Below are positions 11,814 through 21,435 of a stretch of 64,000 nucleotides of DNA, one piece after another. The position numbers were made by a program, and so were the translations under genes. The stretch comes from Onthophagus taurus (taxonomy: Eukaryota > Arthropoda > Insecta > Coleoptera > Scarabaeidae). Numbering within the stretch: position 1 is the stretch's first letter; every line of letters starts with the position of its first letter. Location: NCBI RefSeq assembly GCF_036711975.1, contig NC_091973.1, positions 248,001 to 312,000 of the forward strand, given 5' to 3'. The notes beneath the pieces are model-generated. The model was not told the origin of the DNA, searched no databases, and saw only the letters and a list, made by a program, of their open reading frames with translations.

Positions 11814-13308
11814 TGTGAAGGTAGCAGTAGAAGATCGCAGTAGAAATTCCAAAAGTTACCCGAACGTCCATAGACATCCGCAAAATGGGGGCTCAATATG
11901 TTAGGTGTAGAAAACATTACGTTATTAAATTATAAAATTAATCGTGGCAAATTAGATGAGTTTAGACAAGATTTATACATACTTCAGGCGGGAAGAAAGT
12001 ATTTTAACTGGTTACTACATTGAAGCGCCTTCCCCCAAAGTCCTCTTTAGGACCTGCTGGTAAAGTTTGAGATAGCCAAAGAAACAGTGGTCATTTCAAG
12101 AGTCAGAGCGTCTCCTCGAGGTGCTTTAGAGCCTTTACCACCGTTTCCACCACATTTCCCTTTTCCTTCTCCGGAATTACTATAAGGTATTTCGGACTTA
12201 AGCCTAGGTCACACGTAACGAGTACAGTGGCGAGACAGTAAAATGACACTAGGCCGAGAGAGTAGCGTGGCACTCGGTCCAGTAAATAGAATAGGGTCCG
12301 AGTGACTGTCTCGCCCTGGTACTATCTAGCCCTGGTAATATGTTTATACCAACCGAGGACTCGGCCGAGTACACTGTCTCGTACACTGGCTTAAGCCTAG
12401 GTCACACGTAACGAGTACAGTGGCGAGACAGTGTACTCGGCCGAGCGCTCGACCTAGTACCAGGACGAGACAGTCAGTCTAGTGTCATTTTACTGTCTCG
12501 CCACTGTACTCGTTACGTGTGACCTAGGCTTTACTGCAGGAGTATCCCCGCCCTACTTCCATCGACATCCTCCCATTCCACAATCTCGTGCCATGGGAAT
12601 AACTTTTTAATCTAATTTTTTTTGTTGTTATCCTCTATGCCTTGCCCCACACATTATCATTTATTTCTGTGAGCAGAAATAAGCTTCTGTGAGTTTTTGT
12701 TGCTTTCTCTCCTGGATTTCGTTACTAGCAACATCGGCATTCTGCCAATACACCGGGTTCTATTTCTTCCTTTTTACCAATAAAACGTTGCATTTATATG
12801 TAATCTTCCATAACATTGTCGCAGGTGAGATCGGTTCCTCTTTCTCGAAGAGACCGAAGCATATCTCAATGTATCTCTTTATCGATAGATCGTTCGTGTG
12901 CCACATCAGTTGCTCTACCTACAAACTGATTGGTATCTTGTAAGGATACTTTACAACCCTCAGTTTAGTTAAATCTAACCTAAATAATTCCACACAAAAA
13001 CTTAAAGCGTTTTCGTTTGATAAGAATCATAAATTTGAAGAATCTCTGCATAAAGCCAGTTTAACAAATCGGTATTCATTATAATCACTCATTAACCTTA
13101 GAGTACAAAACTTACCTAAAATTATTAACTTAACAACTACTATAACAATCACATATTTTTTTAATAAATAAAATAGTATAGACGGTCACTTCAATTTATT
13201 TCAATAAAAAAATAGCCGAAATTAAAAAAAAAATACAGAGAATTTTGATTAAGCCAAATCGAACGCCGTCATAAATTGACTCTGGCGTTTTTACGTAGTG
13301 AATGATGA
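11814..13308. other. Intergenic region; one foldback element, no gene
   Basis: Apart from the foldback element at 12200-12531, I see no coding signal. The frames at 11726-11917 and 12689-12943 have no recognisable domain and no splice support. The segment 12960-13300 is AT-rich and may include the 3' flank of the Arg-rich minus-strand gene. Confidence 0.5.
12200..12531. mobile_element. Foldback/MITE element with about 50-bp terminal inverted repeats
   Basis: The left arm AGCCTAGGTCACACGTAACG continues through GAGTACAGTGGCGAGACAGT and is repeated in inverse at 12480-12531. An additional copy of the left arm starts at 12391, and the middle contains further palindromic words (CTCGGCCGAG), so the whole element can fold on itself. 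TTA flanks both ends, which fits a PIF/Harbinger-type 3-bp target duplication. No open frame. It appears fairly intact, with near-identical arms, so it may be young. Confidence 0.7.
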
Positions 13309-13828
13309 TTATGGGAGGATGTTAGCGATCATACGCGTATTATTGCAAAATTCGCAAGCACGTCGTATCGTCAACAGAAACCACTCCGCAGCTTGGCGAG
13401 ATCTGAAGTGGAAATCAAGATCGCAATAGCCATTACGTCTATTGCGTTTCACAATCCTTAAGACGAAATCGACCCCGCGATACATTTCGCGGAGATTGTT
13501 AAGGGTGATTAAATCCCAAACGTGTCTCACTCTAACTATGGTGGTATCGTCATCAGCAGCTCTTTGCGCATGCGCACGATCTGGTTGTCCGTTAGCAGCC
13601 CTGCGACGTTCTCTGCGATTGGCGCGATTGCGATTCCTAATATACAAAAAAAATAGAAAAGGGTTGATGTAATAAATGTTATACGGACCTTCCCGCTTGA
13701 TCAGGAGCTTCATCTGAGCTTGTTGACGATGACCTGTTCGACACAGGACTCAAGCTTCGTCGTCGTTGGGTTCCCGATCCTGATGCAGAATCCCCACGAT
13801 CGTTGTTCCTGTTGTTTATTGGTGCCAT
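13309..13828 (-). CDS. Small Arg-rich protein of unknown function (155 aa)
   Basis: Two exons on the minus strand: 13828-13689 and 13636-13309, with a 52-bp intron, in phase. Residues 1-47 are polar and low-complexity (Ser, Asn, Arg; SLSPVSNRSSSTSS). Residues 48-70 are an Arg-rich block (NRNRANRRERRR), probably a nuclear or nucleic-acid-binding patch. Residues 80-155 look folded (VRHVWDLITL, then MYRGVDFVLRIVKR, DFHFRSRQAAEWFLLTIRRA). I recognise no family. A likely 5' untranslated exon ends with donor GAG|GTAAAA near 13902, and four perfect heat-shock units lie at 13977-13994, about 150 bp upstream of the ATG. The gene may therefore be stress-induced; that is inference. The distribution of Arg residues, not codons, is the oddity. 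Confidence 0.7.
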
Positions 13829-13976
13829 CGTTCAATCGTTACTAATAATAAATAAATTCGATGAAATAATGCAAAAATGTTAAGAAAAAACCAGTTTTTT
13901 TACCTCTTGCAAAACTCAACGTGCGTCAGAGTCAAAAATCAAACTTAAAATGGCCGCTTTGACTGCGCTCAAAATG

Positions 13977-13999
13977 TTCTAGAACTTTCTAGAAGATTT
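13977..13999 (-). promoter_or_regulatory. Canonical heat-shock element (four perfect units)
   Basis: The site reads TTCTAGAACTTTCTAGAAGA: TTC-nn-GAA-nn-TTC-nn-GAA with perfect 5-bp spacing, followed by a near-match fifth unit (TTT). Three or more contiguous nGAAn units in alternating orientation are what HSF trimers bind. It lies upstream of the putative 5' exon of the Arg-rich minus-strand gene, at the distance usual for heat-shock promoters. Confidence 0.75.
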
Positions 14000-14304
14000 C
14001 AAATAACACCGAAGTTTCTTTTTAAATTTATAAGACGACCTCTTTTTTGGGTGTATTACATCACGTTGTGATAATATACACTGATTTTGTAAATTAACTA
14101 ATTCGTTTTAAAAAATTAATCTTCCCAAAAATCATTTGGCGCCATCTAACTTTTATAAACCGAACTAAAAATTTTGGAAAGTTGGGTTAGAATAAAATAG
14201 ATGAGAAATATGTGAAAATTTGAATTAAAAACGGTTTTATTTATTGACCATGAACAAATTTAAATGTTATCATAAACATTTTTAGGCGAAATATAAAGGT
14301 TTAG

Positions 14305-14827
14305 TTACTTTGGACATTGAGTTGGAAGAATACAAGGGCTGTCGTGGCTATTAAGGGTTCTCACATATCCCGGTTCGCATAAGCAGCCTTTAATACACCA
14401 TCTGTCACACTTAGGATCTCGTAAATTCTCGCAAGTTTTTACGCAATCCCATTGACATTCGTTGATGTATCTCTCATACTTTTTGCATTTTGGAATGGGT
14501 ACGGTGTCACACATCTTTAGTGGGACGCACTCCAACATTTCGGGCGTTAATTTAATATAACCAGGCATGCAAAAGCATCCTTCCACACACCGTCCACAAG
14601 ATCCTGATTCCTCGTTAGTTTGGTTACAAACATATGGGATGCAACTGTTACCGCATTTTAGGTAAACTGCGTTTGATCCACATTTACTATCTTGATTAAA
14701 ATTCATTGTAGCTGAGTCTAATTAATTGAATTAATTTAAATCACAAAAAAGATTTCATTAAAAATTACTTACCGCACAGAACAACCAAAATCGTAACGAT
14801 GAGAAGTGAAGTGTAAAATTGGGCCAT
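14305..14827 (-). CDS. Secreted protein with two TIL (trypsin inhibitor-like) domains
   Basis: Two exons, 14827-14773 and 14717-14305, 155 residues. Residues 1-18 form a signal peptide (MAQFYTSLLIVTILVVLC). Two Cys-rich modules follow: about 29-90 (CGSNAVYLKCGNSCIPYVC ... CVEGCFCMPGYI ... CVPLKMC) and about 96-153 (CKKYERYINECQWDCVKTC ... WCIKGCLCEPGYV ... CILPTQC). The GCFCxxGY and GCLCEPGYV words are diagnostic of TIL domains. Such proteins inhibit serine proteases outside the cell or act in immunity. The second module's reactive-site region cannot be judged by eye. A TATA box lies upstream at 14895-14902. Confidence 0.88.
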
Positions 14828-14894
14828 TTTTAGTCTTTTTAAGTACACACCTCGAGTGTTAATGATTTAATGATAATTTAAAAGTAAAATCTTC

Positions 14895-14902
14895 TTTTTA
14901 TA
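14895..14902 (-). promoter_or_regulatory. TATA box of the TIL-domain gene
   Basis: TATAAAAA on the minus strand, about 70 bp upstream of the ATG at 14827. A transcription start about 30 bp downstream (near 14870) would leave a leader of about 40 bases. Matches the usual core promoter of highly inducible or tissue-specific insect secreted-protein genes. Confidence 0.5.
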
Positions 14903-15244
14903 CCTTAAATTACTCGGCATCAAATTAATAATCGCCAAATCGTGACGAATTAATTTAATTTTAATTCGCAGGTGTTCTAATAATTGATTTGGAATTTTTG
15001 ATATTTCAAAAATAATTCTTGCTATTACTAATAGCCTAATATCTATATGATAAAACATTATGATTAATTTTAAAATATTTATGCAACTAAATCTACCGCA
15101 AACAACGTTATGTTTCTCTTCATTCATAGACGTCGCCCAAATAAACACCATTCAAGGTTGTTCTAATTATGACTCAAACCCCATCTTTTAAGAAATCCAC
15201 GAACAATTCGCTTACAGGAAGAATTTACACTCAAAAGTAAAAAA

Positions 15245-16542
15245 ATGGGCTTAAAAGAATTTAACATCACGTTCGACAACCCTTATCGAACATATTACGT
15301 TGGCCAAACAGTAACAGGAAGACTCGAAGTTGTGTTAGATTCGCCGAAGAAAATCAGAGGTATTTTATTGAAATTTAAGGGTGAGGCCAAAGTTAGATGG
15401 ACAGAGCAGGAATCAAGAACGAATCAAGAAGGGAAATCGGAAACCCAATCTGTGTCTATGACCGGAGATGAGGAGTATTTTAAAACGCAATATTATTGTT
15501 TTGGTGGAGCAAACGGTGTGTTTAGTTATCTTAAAAATAGCTCGCTTAATACATTTTGTTTTAGCTGATACAACCGAGTTACCAATCGGAAGCCACATTT
15601 ACCCATTTACTTGTGTTTTACCACCAAATTTACCATCATCGTTTGAAGATGAGTACGGTTATATAAGATATACGATAAAAGCAATTATAGACCGTCCGTG
15701 GAAATTCGATCATGAAACCAAACAAGCATTCACAGTTTTATCTCAATATGATTTAAACTCAAATCCTAAATTAAGCGAACAAGCTAAAATAACCATGGAA
15801 AAATTTATGTGTTGCTGTTGGTGTCAATCTGGTCCGTTATCTTGTGTTGTAACGTTACCAAAAGCCGGTTATGTACCTGGCGAGGCCATACCTATTTTAG
15901 CTGAAGTCGATAATAACTCTAATGTTACGGTATCTAAAATTAAATTTGAGCTACAAAAAGTTATCACGTGTTATTCGCAATTTCCAAGGAGGGATTCCAA
16001 GAAATCAGTGCATGTTGTTGCGGTTTTAGCAATGGGACCGATTAATAATAACAGTTTGCAGCTTTACACTCCTACAATGACTTTACCACCACTACCACCA
16101 TCTAATTTAGTTCATTGCAATATTATTGATTTGGATTATGCTTTAGAAGTAAATATTTTGATATTAACGAAATTCTAGGATTAAAAATTTTTTTTTAGAT
16201 AGTTTTAGATATAGATGGGTGCCACAGCAATTTAAGTAAATCCATACCAATTTCAATAGGCACAATTCCGTTAAAGGTATCTCCATCCGCACCACCATTA
16301 ACCCCACCTCCATCCGAAGGAGGCCCATTGTTGGGGTGGGTCTTAGACGGACAGGGTAAGTGAAAAAATTTACAAAGTATTAACTTCTAATTATTATCTT
16401 TTTAGCACCTACTTTTGGAATGTACAATTACGGAGCAACAAATTTACAAGATCGGGATGATAATCAGCACACGATGTTCGATACGGAACCATTTCATCCA
16501 ATGTATCCAGTTTATAAATTCACGAATGGTCCTCAAAGTTAA
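15245..16542 (+). CDS. Alpha-arrestin (arrestin domain-containing protein), copy 1
   Basis: Four exons: 15245-15515, 15565-16148, 16199-16355, 16406-16542; 382 residues. The N-terminal arrestin fold opens with the family pattern FNITFDNPYRTYYVGQTVTG (from residue 5) and continues with ILLKFKGEAKVRW and LPIGSHIYPFTCVLPPNLPS, EDEYGYIRYTIKA. The C-terminal arrestin fold starts near 190 (LPKAGYVPGEAIPILAEVDN). Alpha-arrestins are adaptors that bring ubiquitin ligases to membrane receptors and help their endocytosis. The C-tail is Pro-rich (PSAPPLTPPPSEGG) but shows no clear PPxY motif for NEDD4 ligases. It leads a cluster of three related genes in the same direction. Confidence 0.93.
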
Positions 16543-16722
16543 TCTTTAGAGATTTAAGAGGGGTTTGGTGCTTTTTCAGATTTATTTACCTCAATTTTTG
16601 CTGTTGTTTTTTTGATATACTTGCGAAATAAATTTAATAATTTTGCAATGCGTTTTTTTAAGCTACTTAAACAGATATGATGAGCTGCAATTCCCTACCA
16701 TAAAGCTTATTTTTTACATCTA

Positions 16723-18357
16723 CAGGCTGTCCCGCAACGATTGTACAAAACTACATCAGCGTATTCTATGATCAAAAATAAACAAAAAAAGCCTAATAAA
16801 CATAGGTCCGAAAATGGACCATTTTCGAGATATTCAAAGATTTAGTTTCATAAGTTGATATTGTTAACATCATGAATTTAAATTTGTTTTTATAATAATT
16901 AAGTCGTTACTATGATTACGATAAGTTGTCTAATCAAAAAAAAATAATAATACGTCATGAAATTATTATTTTACTATTTAATTTAATAAAACTATTAAGT
17001 ATGGCTCCTATTAATTACTCCAAGGAAGAGATGGCGGATATGGTGTATTGTTACTCGTCATTAGGCGCAAAGATTCCAGAACAGACGATAGCCTAATAGT
17101 CACACCTTTAGCAGACTATTTCTCAGATTAAAAGAAACGGGAAGCGTAACCCACAGCCATTCCACGGAGAGACATTACGCAAGGCCGGTGGAATTAAAAG
17201 AAGCAGTTTTGAGAAGAGCCGATGAAAATGCCTCAACCAGCATTAGAAGAATTTCTGCACAAGAAAACATTAACAAAACAACCGTTCACCGCATTTTAAG
17301 GGAGCAGTTGCTTTATCCTTCTCATTACAACACCGTTCAAGCTCTAACAGAAAATGATGGCGAAAAAAGAGAGATTTTTTGTAGGTGGGCCATACAGGAA
17401 GAGGTAGTAAACGTCGACTTTCCCATAAACATTGTATTTACGGATGAAGCAACATTTACTCAAAGCGGAATTTTTAATATTCATAATGCGCACATTTGGA
17501 GCGATGAAAATCCCCATGAAATACTAGATACTCATCATCAGTGGCGATTCAGTGTTAATGTATGGACTGGAGTTATAGGTGCTCAGTTATTAGGTGCATT
17601 TTTTCTTCCAAAGAGATTGAGAGCCGATGCCTACATACATTTTTTACAAAATGACCTTACAGAGGCATTTGATGAATTACCTCAACAAATTCTAGAAGAT
17701 TGCTACTTTATGCACGCGCTACTCGAGCATACTTAAATAACAGATTTGGCAATAAGTGGATTGGCCGAGGAGGATTCACCAGATTTAAATTAGTTAGATT
17801 TTTGGTTTTGGGGACATTTAAAACAAATTGTTTATTCTGAAGACGTTCAAAATGTGCAGGATTTGAAGAATAAAATTAGTAACGCATTTGACACAGTAAA
17901 ACAAATTCCTGGTATCTTTGAACGCATTAGAAGTTCATTTAGAAAACGTATCCGTTTGTGTTTAGAAGTAAATGGTGCGCATATTGAACATTTATTATGA
18001 TATGAATCTTTTCCAATTTGTCAAATATTCGTTGTTTTTATGCTGGTTGAACGATTTTCTTCGACAATCTTTGTTACTTGTTTTGTTAAATTATTAATGA
18101 ACTGTATTAATTAACTTAATATTATCTTATTATTTATTAAACTTTATCTTAACCATCGTAACCATGGTAATCATATAATTACTGCATCTAAATCGTTAGA
18201 ATTAATGATGTTTACAATAGGTCAGCTTATGAAACTAAAAGTTTGAATATCTCGAAATTGGTCCATTTTCGGACCTATGTTTATTAGACTTTTCTTGTCT
18301 GTTTTCGATCAGAGAATACGCTGATGCAGTATTGTACAATCGTTGCGGGACACCCTG
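16723..18357 (+). mobile_element. Tc1/mariner-superfamily transposon, 1.6 kb, degenerate
   Basis: Terminal inverted repeats of roughly 45-55 bp: left CAGGCTGTCCCGCAACGATT, right the inverse of CAGGGTGTCCCGCAACGATT, both continuing through TGTACAA...CATCAGCGTATTCT. TA flanks both ends. Further subterminal similarity exists (GGTCCATTTTCGGACC region near 16805 and 18255). The inside holds a broken transposase. A related repeat at 20571-20650 lacks this insertion and shows what the target looked like. Confidence 0.88.
17001..18000 (+). pseudogene. Broken Tc1/mariner transposase
   Basis: The reading starts MAPINYSKEEMADMVY and continues with a helix-turn-helix part (RADENASTSIRRISAQENIN, TTVHRILREQ), a catalytic core with TDEATFTQSGIFN and WRFSVNVWTGVIG, and a C-terminal DFWFWGHLKQIVY block. 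Two stops follow IPEQTIA, the frame changes before VELKEAV, the region expected to hold the second catalytic Asp (MHDGAPAH in relatives) reads MHALLEHT followed by a stop, and another stop falls in SPDLN*LDF. It is therefore inactive. The family with CAGGGTGTCCCGC ends is common in insects. Confidence 0.85.
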
Positions 18358-18360
18358 TAT

Positions 18361-19335
18361 ATATCACTTGGAAGCCAAGGCAGCTTTGTCGAATCGAAAA
18401 ACAGACAGTAAACCTAATTTTTTACATTCATGTATCATTTTACAGCTTAAGCAATTATGCTACTGAGGTAATAGAACGCAAGTCTTCTTAATCTTACATT
18501 GTTTATCTGGTCCGGATGTCATATCCTTGTTCACTGCTGCACGAAATAGTCCTGTTATTGTTGAAAACCACGTCCTAAGATTCTTGAGCCATCAATTTCT
18601 CCATTGACCCAGACCTCGTTGGCCAGGAATCTTCTCCTATATATTGTGTAGTAAACCAGACAAATGAGATAAAACACAGGGATGAGGAAGCTAAAGACAA
18701 GAAATTACAGGAGGATTGATTCTATTAAAAATTAAAAGAAATAAAAACATGGGTCACCTACATGGCTGAGCTATTCTAAAACCTACAATTAAAAATATTA
18801 CCCAAACTTACATCACCGTTAGCGTTTTATTATTACGATTAGCGAGAAACAATTAATAATATTTTTTTGGAAGTATTAAAAAATCAATAAGTACATACAT
18901 ATTCCATTAAGTAATAATGAAGGTTGCTGATTCATGAAAATTTATTTAATAAATTGTTTGTTAATCTACGTTTAATAATCTATATTTTTGATAAAATTTT
19001 AAGATCTTATTTGTATTTTGTATCATACATCAATCATCGATCGAGGATGGGCAAATTCAAAATATCACTCAGAATTTATTTTTAGGAATAATCAATTTTT
19101 GTTTCAATTTAATACTAAAAGACCTTTTTCATTGGAAATCATTAAGGATTATGAGTAATTTAGCAATTTTTATGGCAGAAAAAATATATTACATTTTAGA
19201 TATAAAATGATAAATCATTTATCAAGCTTTGTCTGATTCGATAAATGTGTGTTTATCGGTATAATTAGTTTCTAGCGCGATTAATCGTTAGCGCGGTTCC
19301 ATTTTTTTTAATGTATTTTCGTTACTCTACTAATT
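18361..19335. other. Intergenic region between transposon and second arrestin gene
   Basis: The first about 130 bp belong to a dispersed repeat (TTGGAAGCCAAGGCAGCTTTG and neighbours) that was split by the Tc1/mariner insertion. An orphan exon-like frame on the minus strand lies at 18555-18690. The remainder is AT-rich with no coding signal and should include the promoter of the gene starting at 19336. Confidence 0.5.
18555..18690 (-). other. Orphan exon-like frame with a membrane segment
   Basis: After a plausible acceptor (TTTCTTGTCTTTAG) the frame reads FLIPVFYLICLVYYTIYRRR, i.e. a hydrophobic helix followed by a basic stop-transfer patch, then FLANEVWVNGEIDGSRILG and a stop: 44 residues. 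The composition is protein-like, unlike the surrounding sequence. I found no neighbouring exon to join it to. It may be a transposed gene fragment or a last exon of a transcript whose other exons I cannot recognise. Low certainty. Confidence 0.3.
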
Positions 19336-20500
19336 ATGGAGCTAGGAAGAATAAATTTAGTCTTAAATAAAAATGATTGTGTGTATTCTCCGGGGGATAT
19401 AATTCAAGGCCGTTTAGAAATTGATATGCCGATTCAAAAAAAAATTAGAGGTAAAATAAGTTTATTTTATAACAACAAATTATTACTCTGTGATTTGAGT
19501 AGGTATTTATATAAAATTTAGTGGTGATGGCGGTGTTCGATTTCAAAATGTTATGGTTATATCCAATACTGGGAAAACTCAAAGTGTTTTATCGTACGCG
19601 GATGAAAAATATCTTCATTATAAACACGAATGCTTAAAAAATACGGGTAAGTTTAATCTAATTGTTGTAATGGAACGCTCGAATGTTGATATTTAGGAAG
19701 TTGTGCAATATTGGCGTCAGGAAAACATATTTACCCATTTTCTTGTCATTTACCGTACGATTTGCCGTCGAGTTTTCATCACGAATATGGAACGATACGT
19801 TATTTTTTAAAAACGGTCATCGAACAAAATAGGGGATTTAAACAAAGATCCTACAAAGACTTCTATGTTAAATCTTACCTTAATTTAAGATTATATCCAA
19901 AGTTGCAGGTAAGAAGATTCTTAATAAGAATTTCATGTTTATTTACTTATTTTTTTAAGGAAAATCGTGTAATAAGTTTAATAAAAAAATCGTCGTTTTT
20001 GTGGTTAAAAAATATAAAAGTAAAAGTAAATATTAAATTACCCAAAACTGGTTACGTTGTTGGCGAAACCATTTCTATGTACATCGAAGTAATAAACATG
20101 TCCGAAAGAGACATTTTAGATATCGTTTTTAATTTGCAACAAGTACTATTTTAGTTGAGGGAAAATTTCTTGTTTATTAATTTGTTTTTAGACCCTCCAA
20201 TTTTACGCTCATTCCCCGAAGAAAGATTCAAAAACAATCCATGTCACTTTATCTTCGAGTCGTTTAGGTTTACAACCAGCTAGGAGTGCTCAAAACTTTA
20301 ATCATCAATTGATCATACCGGATTTTTCGCACGAGAGTTTAAGCGGCTCAAAAATAATTAATCTTAGATATTATCTTGAGGTAAGGCTTCTAAAATTCTT
20401 TCAATTTTTTTATAATTTTTTTTAGATTATTGCTATTCGTGGTGACCACGAACAATTTTCAGAAAAAGTACCGATTACAATCGGAAATTGGAATGTTTAG
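19336..20500 (+). CDS. Alpha-arrestin, copy 2 (305 aa)
   Basis: Six exons: 19336-19450, 19503-19646, 19697-19908, 19960-20142, 20192-20380, 20426-20500, all in phase. It begins MELGRINLVLNKNDCVYSPG and keeps the N-fold words GIYIKFSGDGGV and ASGKHIYPFSCHLPYDLPSS, FHHEYGTIRYFLK, and the C-fold start KLPKTGYVVGETISMYIEV. It ends right after the second fold (KVPITIGNWNV), so it has no C-terminal tail for PPxY motifs. Relative to copy 1 it is shorter and has more introns in the second half. The final three exons have a decayed duplicate at 20806-21140. Function as a receptor-trafficking adaptor is inferred from family. Confidence 0.88.
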
Positions 20501-20570
20501 GTTTATTTAAAGTTATACGTATGAATAAATGCGATTACTATAAAAATAAATAGAAAATTATAGCGGTCAT

Positions 20571-20650
20571 ACTTGAAAAACAGACAGTAAAGCTTATTTT
20601 ATACATTTATATAACAATTGGAAGCCGAGACAGCTTCACTGCCGAGGTAA
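20571..20650. repeat. Dispersed repeat copy matching the mariner target (empty site)
   Basis: The stretch AAACAGACAGTAAAGCTTAT through TTGGAAGCCGAGACAGC matches the sequence on both sides of the Tc1/mariner element at 16723-18357 (TAAAGCTTATTTTTTACATC on the left, CTTGGAAGCCAAGGCAGC on the right) but without the insertion. It separates the second arrestin gene from its pseudo-copy. Related words recur at 20715-20745. Origin unknown. Confidence 0.6.
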
Positions 20651-20805
20651 CAGGCTACCTATACTTCTAAAAAGACATTAAAACTATTATTGAAGTGAAT
20701 TGTATTATTTTATTTCCGAAGCAACTGTGCTGCTGAGGCAGTAGCGCGATTACCATAAAAATAAACTGTGAATATTATTAACGATAAAGTGATAAATATG
20801 AGACA

Positions 20806-21140
20806 TTTAGATATCGTTTTTAATTTGCAACAAGTACTATTTTAATTGGGGGAAAATTTGTTGTTAATTAATTTGTTTATATACAGTATAATTTTACGCG
20901 TATTCCTCGACGATATATTCAAAAACAATCAGTTTATCTTCGAGTCGTTTATGTTTACAACCAGTCAGGAGTGCTGAAAACTTTTATCATCAATTGATCA
21001 TACCGGATTGTTCGCACGATCAATAATCAATCTTCGATATTATCTTGAAGTAGTAAGTTTCATAAAATTCTTTCAATATTTTTATAATTTTTTTTTAGAT
21101 TATTGCTATTCGTAGCGACCACGAACAATCGGAATGTTTA
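20806..21140 (+). pseudogene. Partial pseudo-copy of alpha-arrestin 2 (exons 4-end to 6)
   Basis: The order matches 20108-20500: the TTTAGATATCGTTTTTAATT exon end, the intron, a decayed exon 5 (TTATCTTCGAGTCGTTTATG), the next intron with the same TTTATAATTTTTTTTTAG acceptor, and ATTATTGCTATTCG. There are several small deletions in exon 5, an exon 6 missing the FSEKVPITI segment, and a shift of frame. Introns are retained, so it arose by DNA-level tandem duplication, not retrotransposition. The join is marked by a repeated GCGATTAC-ATAAAAATAAA word at 20530 and 20747. Confidence 0.82.
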
Positions 21141-21435
21141 AGTTTATTTAAAGTTATACGCATGAAAAAATGTGATTAAAAAATTTATTAATAAAAATTA
21201 GTGCCATATTTTTGGCCTTCTTGAAATTGATTTTGTGTGAATAAGTTTGACTTTTGTGCGAAACTGTAAATTCCGGTGTTCTTGGTAACGTAGATAACAG
21301 GCGATAAGGGGATTACCACGTTATGACAATATATAATATATATATAATTTTTTATAGACTCCTTGTTAGTGTATTTGGAACCAGTTATTAATTCGGTTGT
21401 CAACTTAATTCGAATTTGTTTCAATATTTTTTAAG

